A stretch of 64,000 nucleotides of DNA from Iris pallida. Lineage: Eukaryota; Streptophyta; Magnoliopsida; Asparagales; Iridaceae. The stretch lies in assembly GCA_029216955.1 (NCBI GenBank), contig JANAVB010010791.1, forward strand, positions 4,517,831 to 4,581,830, read 5' to 3'. The position numbers were made by a program, and so were the translations under genes. Below the pieces are notes generated by a model. The model was not told where the DNA came from and ran no database searches. It worked only from the letters and a program-made list of their open reading frames with translations. The first letter of the stretch is position 1; the number at the start of each line of letters is the position of its first letter. Of this stretch, positions 56,901 to 64,000 are shown piece after piece.

Positions 56901-58859
56901 TATTACAAATATTGTAAAACCCTTGTTCAGCCTTATTGAACCTATTGAGGGCTGTTAACTGATTTTTTCTTGTGTTCTTATTATGTATTCACATTGGGCA
57001 CTAGTTGGACTGATTTGGTTAACTGTTAAATGCAATGTGACTCTCCTATTCACTGTTAGCCATCACTTTATCACTATTTTTATGTTTCACTCACTCTCAC
57101 ACATGTTACACACACACCCTCATATACATAGGTTCTACCACACACTCTCATCTATCAGTCACACACATACCACACACTGCCATAGCACACATGCCACTAT
57201 CTTCACACATATGTGTAATGTTCCCCCATCCCACTCTATGTTTATATATATGTATATATTATATATATAACCTAGTGTGAAATGCAATGTAATATAATAT
57301 AGCCTATATATATGTGTATAGTATGAATACACCAATGATTGTGTGTTGGTAGTCTAGTATGACTTGTGATTGGTGTGTGATTGCTAGACTAGGCTTGGTT
57401 AGGCCTAGTGAGACTTATTAGACTTGTTTGGGTCAGTCTTGACCTAGTTGACCTAGTTTGACTAGTCTAGTTGACTAGAGTTGACCGAGGGTTGACTATT
57501 AGTCTAGTTTGACCTAGACAGCATGCAGATGCATTTGTACATTTCATATATCACCCTCTGTATACATCTTGACTTGTGTTGCTCTAACTAGGAGTCAGGT
57601 ACCTCATCTCGGACAGTACATTTATTTCAGACATTCAGATACGAGGCGAGTACATTCTCTGATCATTTCATATCCTGCTTAGAATTATTTTCTGCATTAA
57701 ATTACTTTACTTGATACTGTCACGTTGGTCATACGGATTAGTACTATATGGATCCCTTCTTGAGATGTTATCCCTTCAGGGAGCATCGGGTACTCTATGT
57801 TTTGTGCGTTTCACTTACATGGCGTATCATATGCTTCTTTGGTTCTTTGATCACTTGTGACATATACCCATATGATCACAGAGTCTTCTTTGAATTCTTA
57901 TCCCATTTATTGGGTCTATCAGAATCCCCATTTATAGGATTACTATGTACCACCCTTCGGGGGCTTATCACCCTTTGGGGGCATATCACCCTTTGGGGGC
58001 TTATCACCCTTTGGGGGCTTATCACCCTTTGGGGGCATATTACCCTTTGGGGGCTTACCACCCTTCGGCGGCTGTTACATAGAATCATAACATAACCTGT
58101 TTGGATTCTTGTGTATTAATTGGGGGTACTGGGGAGTATAAATAGCCATGTGAACAATTCCAAAGTAGAATAGCCATGTACGCCTCTTTAGTATAGCCAT
58201 GTACAAATCAAGCCGTTCACATGTCGACTTTGTGCTCTAAATCACTAGTCACTGGTAGCTCTCTACTTATAGTAGATATTTCTATTACAGTTCTCCCTCT
58301 GTTTACATACTGCATTTCCTTCAGTATCTATATCTTACTTTACTGCATGATTATATTTTTCTAACCTGCTGTGAACTGTTGAGATGTATTGTGCTCGCTC
58401 CCGTCCTAACTGGACCTGTTAAAATTTTTACAGAGGATGATGAGGAACCCTGTACCCCTTACTTTGTAGCTTGCCTAGATGACACTCACGACCTGGACCC
58501 CCAGGGAGGTTCAGGCAGCAGCTGAGGATGATACCCTTGCTTAGTGTAGATATCTTAGACTATTTCTTTCCATGTTTTAGCTGTTGTCTTATTTTCTCAG
58601 TTGTATATTTTAGATTTTGAGACTTGTAGTTTATTTCTGTTGTACCTCAGTTGAGGATTCTCTTATCTATTTTATCGTGCCATATTCTATCTCTAGATTG
58701 TGATTGAGTTGTACCTCTATGTTGGCCTCCTTTTGGAGAGTATTTTCATGTTAGTTAGTTATAGTTCATGACCTAGAACAGCGTTCTACCTCCGACACTG
58801 CGGCGTAGGCTGGGCGCTGTTACATACTCGTACCCTCACGGTGGGTGCGGGTCATGACA
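53984..58859 (+). repeat. 3' LTR of element F
   Basis: 4,876 bases, TGTAACACCC to GGTCATGACA, very similar to 46720..51620 along its whole length, including the motif clusters, the 18-base array (57951..58073) and TATAAATA (58137..58144). Differences are scattered single bases and microsatellite length, suggesting a fairly young insertion. Confidence 0.92.
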
Positions 58860-58935
58860 CGACTAGCTTCAAATATCCAGACAGAGTTTGATTAATTATT
58901 AAAATCAGGTTGACTATATGACCAATGGGCCAACA
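58860..58935 (-). repeat. 3' LTR of element G, proximal end
   Basis: In element sense it starts TGTTGGCCCATTGGTC at 58935 directly behind the polypurine tract GGGGGAGAT. The LTR is cut at 58860 by element F and continues at 46719. Confidence 0.85.
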
Positions 58936-59479
58936 ATCTCCCCCATTTTGATAATTGACAAACTATGAATGATATAACATTTAAGCTTGAAATAAAATCA
59001 AAAAAATAGTACATGTCCTGCATTTTCTCAAACGAATGTTAGATCTTTATTTTTTTCTCCCCCGTTGTCATTTAGCAAAATAATTACAAAAGAAAAAAAA
59101 CTCCCCCGCAATCAATGCATAAATAACAAACAGTGAAGTAACACAAGAAAATACATAAATAATAGTAAAGAAAATTTGAATGACATCACAGGCATGTATT
59201 TGTACTCAGGCAGTTTAGAATAAACAAAGAATTATATCACAGGCAGTTTATAGTAGAGAAGCAGATAAAGAAATGCTAAGTAAGTAAACTGATGTGAACC
59301 ATAAAATATGAATTCATAAAGATAATAATAAAGATGTTCAGATGACATCAATAAAATCAAATCCAGTACAAGTCCTCAAAAATACTGATAATAAAGTCTG
59401 AAAAATAGAAAAACTTGGAATGTCGGAGCATTTCTAAGAGTACAGTAGATAATGTCTAAGTCTCATATCAACTAACATA
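58936..59479 (-). other. 3' untranslated region of element G with polypurine tracts
   Basis: No gene. AT-rich. The tract ATCAAAATGGGGGAGAT (element sense, 58936..58952) primes at the LTR; two further GGGGGAG-type runs (near 59056 and 59101) look like additional polypurine tracts, as is common in this group. Confidence 0.7.
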
Positions 59480-61012
59480 TCAAAACTCCTCCTCCTCCTC
59501 ATCATCATCATCATCAGTATGATGACCAGCATGTCCAGAAGGACCAACGCCAGATGTACCCGCGCCAGAAGGGTGAGGAGGAGCGCCAGTGTAAAACTCA
59601 CCAACATAATTACGAGGAGGAGCATGGTCAGAACGGTACCAATCATATGCATTACCGGGCTGGAAGTAGGCATGAACAGCCTCATCCTCACAGCGGTAAC
59701 CAGAGAGAGCTGGATCTCTAGGAATGGAACCGGCTAAATGTCCAGTCTGGGCGAAACGAAGATCAGCTAATGAATTTGCAATCGCCTGATAACGGGTGAC
59801 ATCGCGGAACTCACGTTCGCGAGCCATGTCCGTCATCGAGACGTGCAAATCTGAAAGGTGCTGGTGTATGCCCTCAAATGTCATAGCATACTGCTGAGGA
59901 GGTGGAGGAGGTGGAGCAGTAGCAGGAGCATGAGGAGGAGCAGATGCAGTCATACTGCGACGAGATAACTTGAGAACCTTAGGCTCAGGGTCTTGAGCAC
60001 AAGTAGATAAGTCGATGTCGAAACGCTGGAAGATGCGTGGGAGAATCATCGCATAAGAGAGATTTCTATCTCTTGTACGGCAACGTCCCATCATCTGAAT
60101 AATGGTCTTAGGAGCAGAAAATAGAATCCCCTTAAGAATGTGATACATATCAGATAATTCAAGAGACGTGACATCATCCTTTGAAGTAGATTTTGGAAGG
60201 AGAGTAGAATAAATGATACGGTGCAATTCATAATTAAACAGGTTCAGGTTGTTTGCCTTGAACTTTCCAGAGCGAACTCTATCAGGTGCACAAAGTTCGG
60301 CTTTGAAACTTGTAAGTGTCCTGCCTTCGGGGAAATCAAACTCAGTGATGTCAACAAGCGGTTCACCTTTGTTGGGAATACCAAGGATCTCCGCTAAGAG
60401 AACATCATTGAAATTGATATCTAATCCTCCAACACGTGTGCTTACATCAAAAGTGTTTAATATGATATTGCAGTAAAACAATCTAATGGCATTAGTTGCT
60501 ACGGGAAAACAGAGTTTAACAAAATGCTGTAACCCTAATGCCTCAAAGAAATGGCAAAGATCAGGAAATACAGTCCACTTGATGGGTGCGCCTGTGCATA
60601 TGGATCTCATGGAGAAGTCTCCATACCACAGTAAGGCTTGGTCTAGGGTTTGAAAGTAAAACCCTTCGAACGCGCCGTCGCTAGATTGGACTGGCAAAAA
60701 TAAGGAATTAGTCGGTGGATCCGAAGATGAACCTTCCTCACTTGGGTTGGTTGTCTTCTTCCTCTTAAAGGGGTTGAATCCCTTAGGTGCCATATGTGCA
60801 AATAGAAGTAAATATGCACTAATTGAAAAGTGGAGAAAGATGGAGTTATACCTCCCGAAATCAAAGTATGTCGAAGAGAACGACGAACTCCGCACGAATC
60901 CAAAGTTTGGATTGATTTCACCACTTGGATTAGAAGTAAGGGGGTGGTGAAAAGCTAGGGTTCGGGGCTCCTTCGCGGCTGCTGTTGCTGGTATGATGTA
61001 GTTTAGAAGCAA
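59480..61012 (-). CDS. Element G third ORF (env-like position), putative plant transposon-type protein
   Basis: Open for 510 codons without a stop. I prefer the internal start MAPKGFNPFKRKK at 60793 (437 residues), since the 73 residues before it look like translated leader. The N-terminal part is Lys-rich, the middle (FPDLCHFFEALGLQHFVKL, FYCNIILNTFD, LAEILGIPNKG) resembles the domain called putative plant transposon protein, then a Pro-rich stretch (APATAPPPPPPQQ), a helical part and an acidic tail DDDDDEEEEEF. It occupies the place of the env-like ORF of SIRE elements, but I see no signal peptide or clear transmembrane anchor from the preferred start. Intact, unlike most ORFs here. Confidence 0.7.
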   Translation of the reverse strand: MLLNYIIPATAAAKEPRTLAFHHPLTSNPSGEINPNFGFVRSSSFSSTYFDFGRYNSIFLHFSISAYLLLFAHMAPKGFNPFKRKKTTNPSEEGSSSDPPTNSLFLPVQSSDGAFEGFYFQTLDQALLWYGDFSMRSICTGAPIKWTVFPDLCHFFEALGLQHFVKLCFPVATNAIRLFYCNIILNTFDVSTRVGGLDINFNDVLLAEILGIPNKGEPLVDITEFDFPEGRTLTSFKAELCAPDRVRSGKFKANNLNLFNYELHRIIYSTLLPKSTSKDDVTSLELSDMYHILKGILFSAPKTIIQMMGRCRTRDRNLSYAMILPRIFQRFDIDLSTCAQDPEPKVLKLSRRSMTASAPPHAPATAPPPPPPQQYAMTFEGIHQHLSDLHVSMTDMAREREFRDVTRYQAIANSLADLRFAQTGHLAGSIPRDPALSGYRCEDEAVHAYFQPGNAYDWYRSDHAPPRNYVGEFYTGAPPHPSGAGTSGVGPSGHAGHHTDDDDDEEEEEF

Positions 61013-61398
61013 TGAGGAAGAAAGGCTCTCGGGTTCTGGTATATATAACCTGACACCCTCAACCGAACTCGGGCCGAATTCGGTCCGAAGTCTGGCCGAA
61101 TTCGCCTGGGTTTGGTTTGAAATACTTTCTTTTTCATTGGCTCATTTTAAATATTTAATTAAAAGATTAGTAATTTCAACCTTCAAATAACATAATTAAT
61201 ATCATTTTATAGATTAAATATCATTACACAGCGACTGTTTCAGATTAGCTGTAGGAGTACTGTCCCAGCTGGCGGAGGTTCACCGGGGAACTCTTAAGTA
61301 CCGCTTCGCTTCAACCGTAGTTGTGGTGACAGACAGACTCTTTATTGGCTTGTCTCTAACACAGTTTTTGCATATTGAAATAAAATCATAAAATAAAA
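61013..61398 (-). other. Spacer between pol and third ORF of element G
   Basis: No gene seen. The part 61225..61370 has a different, more GC-rich texture than the flanks. A leader or promoter for the third ORF could lie here, but no clear TATA box beyond GTATATATAAC-like sequence near 61040 is visible. Confidence 0.5.
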
Positions 61399-62229
61399 TT
61401 AATTAATATTATTGACGTCCAAAATTCCTAATTCTCGACGTAAATAATTGAAATGATCTTCTGCTAGAGGTTTTGTGAAAATGTCAGCTAATTGATTCTC
61501 AGTATCTATGTATACAAGGTCAATATCTCCATTTTGATGATGATCTCTAAGAAAATGATGTCTAATCTCGATATGTTTTGTACGAGAATGACATACAGGA
61601 TTCTTAGTCAAATTAATAGTGCTCGTGTTATCACAGAAAATGGGAATATGTGTATAAAATAAATCATAGTCTTCCAAGGTTTGTTTCATCCACAAAATCT
61701 GAGCACAACAACGTCCTGCGGCGATATACTCAGCCTCTGTTGTTGATAGGGCTACAGAATTTTGCTTTTTACTAAACCATGAGACTAAAGCCTTGCCTAA
61801 GAAATAACATGTGCCACTGGTACTTTTTCTATCAACTTTGCATCCGGCAAAATCTGCATCCGAATAACCAGTAAGGTCAAAGGACTTAGTTTTGGGATAC
61901 CACAAGCCAACAGAAGAAGTGCCCTTAAGGTATCAAAAGATACGCTTAACTGCGCACAGATGTGATTCCTTTGGATTAGCTTGAAAACGTGCACACAGGC
62001 AAACACTAAACATAATATCTGGACGACTAGCAGTTAAATAAAGTAAACTATCGATCATACCTCGATACTTACGTGTGTCGACCGGCTTGCCTTGTTCATC
62101 AATATCAAGCTTTGTTGAAGTTGCCATCGGAGTGCCAATAGGTTTGACATTGTCCAGGTCAAACTTTTTTAGCAAATCTTTTGTGTATTTGGCTTGATTT
62201 ATGAATGTCCTATTGTCAGTTTGTTTGAT
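61399..62229 (-). pseudogene. pol: Element G RT thumb and RNase H
   Basis: Same frame as the integrase/RT part, separated by one stop (62230) and split by another (61933). Contents: GTPMATSTKLDIDEQGK, YRGMIDSLLYLTASRPDIMF, then RNase H with LTGYSDADFAGCKVDRKSTS, CYFLGKALVSWFSKKQNSVA, STTEAEYIAA, FCDNTSTINL and KHIEIRHHFLRDH, ending IDTENQLADIFTKPL. All catalytic positions look present. The stop at 62230 is TAA where CAA is expected. Confidence 0.9.
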
Positions 62230-64000
62230 TTACAGTCCGAGAAAGAATTTCAGCTCTCCCATCATGCTCATCTCAAACTCATTCTGCATACACTTAGAAA
62301 ATTCTTGACACAGAGATTCATCAGTAGATCCAAATATGATATCATCTACATAGACTTGTATTAAAAGAAGCTTACCATTAAAGAACTTAATAAAAAGTGT
62401 AGTATCAACCTTGCCTTTTGAAAATCCGTTGTCAAGTAGAAAAGAGCTTAGACGATCATACCAAGCACGAGGGACTTGTTTCAAACCATACAAAGCTTTC
62501 TTCAACTTGAAAACATGATCAGGGTTTTTAAAATCTGTGAAACCTGGAGGTTGTGCTACAAAAACTTCTTCTTTTATAAAACCATTTAAAAATGCACTCT
62601 TGACATCCATTTGAAATAATTTGAAATCATGAAAACATGCAAATGCACATAACATGCGAATGGATTCTAATCTCGCAACTGGGGCATAAGTCTCATCATA
62701 GTCGATACCTTCTTCTTGATTGTATCCTTGAGCTACGAGTCGAGCCTTATTACGAGTCACTAAACTATTCTCATTCAGTTTATTTCGGAATACCCAACGG
62801 GTGCCAATGACCGGACGATCAATAGGCTTGGGAACAAGTTCCCAAACTTGATTTCGTTCAAATTGGTTTAATTCCTCTTGCATAGCATCTATCCAAAAGC
62901 TATCACTACATGCTTCATCAATAGTTTTGGGTTCTAGCTGTGAAATAAATGCAACACTAGAAACAATATCTCTACTGGATGTACGAGTACTTACACCTTT
63001 GGTAATGTCACCAATTACCAAATCCTTTGGATGATCAGCTGTAAATTTTAATCTTTTCGACAGACTCTGAAGGTAGCTGGTTCCTGGATCTTCTCTAGGA
63101 GGATCAGCTAGTGCCGAGCTTGGTTGAGAATCAGCTGTTGTTAAGCTTGGTACAGTTGGATCTTCGTCATTTTTATCGATAGTCATTTGATTTAGTTCAT
63201 CAAAAGTGATGTTGATTGACTCTTCGATGATCATGGTTTGTTTGTTGAAGACTCTGTATCCTTTGCTCTTGGCCGCATAACCTAAAAATATACCTTCATC
63301 GGCCTTTTTGTCAAACTTTCCCAAATTGTCTTTTGTATTAAGAATAAAACATTTACAACCAAATATTCTAAAATATAAAACAGATGGAATTCTATCAAAC
63401 CATAACTCAAATGGAGTCTTCTTCGATTTGGGTCGAATTAGAACTCTATTGAGAACAAAGCAAGCTGTATTGACAGCTTCAGCCCAGAAATATTTGGGTA
63501 GACTAAACTGATTTAACATCACTCTGGCCATTTCGGATAGAGTTCTGTTCTTACGTTCCACAACTCCATTTTGTTGTGGAGTCCTAGGGCAGGAGAACTC
63601 GTGTACAAAGCCGTGTGTGTCACAAAATTGCTCAAACTCTGCATTTTTGAATTCGCCACCATGATCGCTTCTTATACGAGTGATCATGTAACCTTTTTCA
63701 TTCTGAAATTTCTTGCAAAAGGCGACAAATTCGGATAATGCATCATTCTTGCATGTCAAGAAGTATACCCACGTGTATCTAGAGAAATCATCTACAATTA
63801 CGAAAGCATAAAGATTACCTCCGAGGCTAGCAACTCTGCTAGGACCAAATAAGTCCATATAAAGCAATTGTAGAGGTCTAGTAGTACATACTGCGTTTAC
63901 TGACTTGAATGTGGATCTGGTAGCTTTGTTCTTTTCACATTGGCTGCATACCGAATCCTTCTTGAATATAATGTCCGGTAAACCGCGTACTAGTTTCTTT
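62230..64000 (-). CDS. pol: Element G integrase and reverse transcriptase (partial, runs off the window)
   Basis: Open from the window edge to 62230. The integrase zinc-finger end (CSQCEKNKATRSTF) is followed by the core: YMDLFGPS, SDHGGEF, CPRTPQQNGVVERKNRTL. After a Ser/Thr-rich linker comes RT: WELVPKPIDRPVIGTRWVFR, RLVAQGYNQEEGIDYDETYA, FQMDVKSAFLNGFI, KALYGLKQVPRAWYDRL and active site YVDDIIFGS. Integrase before RT is the Ty1/copia order. The 5' end (gag, protease) lies to the right of the window. Only a stop right behind GELKFFLGL (62230) separates it from the RNase H part, so the polyprotein was lost recently. Confidence 0.93.
   Translation of the reverse strand, partial: KKLVRGLPDIIFKKDSVCSQCEKNKATRSTFKSVNAVCTTRPLQLLYMDLFGPSRVASLGGNLYAFVIVDDFSRYTWVYFLTCKNDALSEFVAFCKKFQNEKGYMITRIRSDHGGEFKNAEFEQFCDTHGFVHEFSCPRTPQQNGVVERKNRTLSEMARVMLNQFSLPKYFWAEAVNTACFVLNRVLIRPKSKKTPFELWFDRIPSVLYFRIFGCKCFILNTKDNLGKFDKKADEGIFLGYAAKSKGYRVFNKQTMIIEESINITFDELNQMTIDKNDEDPTVPSLTTADSQPSSALADPPREDPGTSYLQSLSKRLKFTADHPKDLVIGDITKGVSTRTSSRDIVSSVAFISQLEPKTIDEACSDSFWIDAMQEELNQFERNQVWELVPKPIDRPVIGTRWVFRNKLNENSLVTRNKARLVAQGYNQEEGIDYDETYAPVARLESIRMLCAFACFHDFKLFQMDVKSAFLNGFIKEEVFVAQPPGFTDFKNPDHVFKLKKALYGLKQVPRAWYDRLSSFLLDNGFSKGKVDTTLFIKFFNGKLLLIQVYVDDIIFGSTDESLCQEFSKCMQNEFEMSMMGELKFFLGL

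Larger units (their letters stand above)
46720..58859 (+). mobile_element. Element F: gag-only LTR retrotransposon (TR-GAG type) with 4.9 kb LTRs
   Basis: Direct repeats 46720..51620 and 53984..58859 begin TGTAACACCC and end GGGTGCGGGTC(G/A)TGACA. The 2,363-base interior has a gag reading frame, no protease, RT or integrase, and a chromovirus polypurine end (TTTCGAGGACAAAATTTT, then AAGGTGGGTAGGAT). Target duplication is TGACT (46715..46719) against CGACT (58860..58864), one mismatch. F sits in the G 3' LTR. Gag is close to that of E, so E-like enzymes probably moved it. Total length 12,140. Confidence 0.92.
45727..64000 (-). mobile_element. Element G: SIRE/Maximus-type Ty1/copia retrotransposon, 5' part outside the window
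   Basis: From right to left: integrase, RT and RNase H (64000..61399), a third ORF (61012..59480), a polypurine tract (TATCAAAATGGGGGAGAT in element sense, 58936..58953) and a 3' LTR starting TGTTGGCC at 58935. The LTR is interrupted by element F and resumes at 46719..45727. Integrase before RT marks Ty1/copia; a large ORF behind pol and GGGGGAGATTGTTGG at the LTR border mark the SIRE/Maximus group. The left border lies at 45727 to 45730 (TGTTGTAGG), inside the E LTR. Confidence 0.9.

Noticed and set aside
1..64000. Host genes, tRNA, rRNA or microRNA loci
   Set aside because: All long frames fall in retrotransposon parts; no cloverleaf with A and B boxes or conserved non-transposon protein was recognised.

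Overview
The window is plant nuclear DNA made entirely of LTR retrotransposons nested inside one another. I see no host gene, tRNA or rRNA. The element types (Tat-lineage and Del/Tekay-type Ty3/gypsy, SIRE/Maximus-type Ty1/copia), the 1 to 5 kb LTRs, the TATA boxes and the GT-AG introns point to a flowering plant with a large, repeat-rich genome. The species cannot be named from the sequence.

The nest can be unpacked base by base. Oldest is E (38533..45726, + strand), a decayed Del/Tekay-like Ty3/gypsy element cut inside its gag on the left and inside its 3' LTR on the right. Into E's gag jumped A (1..38532, + strand), a Tat-lineage element whose 5' half lies left of the window. Into the antisense gene of A jumped B (4375..33131, - strand, target duplication GTGCT), a second Tat-lineage element of about 17.9 kb without its own insertion. 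Into B's gag jumped D (19272..30150, + strand, target duplication CTGAT), a non-coding element with 3.8 kb LTRs. On the right, E's 3' LTR was hit by G (45727 to beyond the window end, - strand), a nearly open SIRE/Maximus-type copia element. G's 3' LTR was in turn hit by F (46720..58859, + strand), a gag-only element with 4.9 kb LTRs related to E.

A and B share an unusual design: LTR, a long N-terminal gag extension, gag, protease, RT, two RNase H domains and integrase, then a convergent region of hairpin-rich tandem repeats. Next comes a spliced gene of about 1,370 codons (three exons, own TATA box) on the opposite strand, then the polypurine tract and 3' LTR. The antisense product resembles plant mobile domain (PMD) proteins followed by a coiled coil.

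The most striking signal is a short motif, CATGCGGC (reverse GCCGCATG). It recurs by eye roughly 100 times or more in A and B: in the LTRs, upstream of and inside intron 1 of the antisense gene, and inside the gag-extension reading frame. Its spacing and spacers differ between A and B. I propose it as a candidate binding site for an element-encoded protein, possibly a sequence-specific anti-silencing or transcription system. E and F carry different short-motif clusters (GGACACG and W-box TTGAC) in their LTRs.
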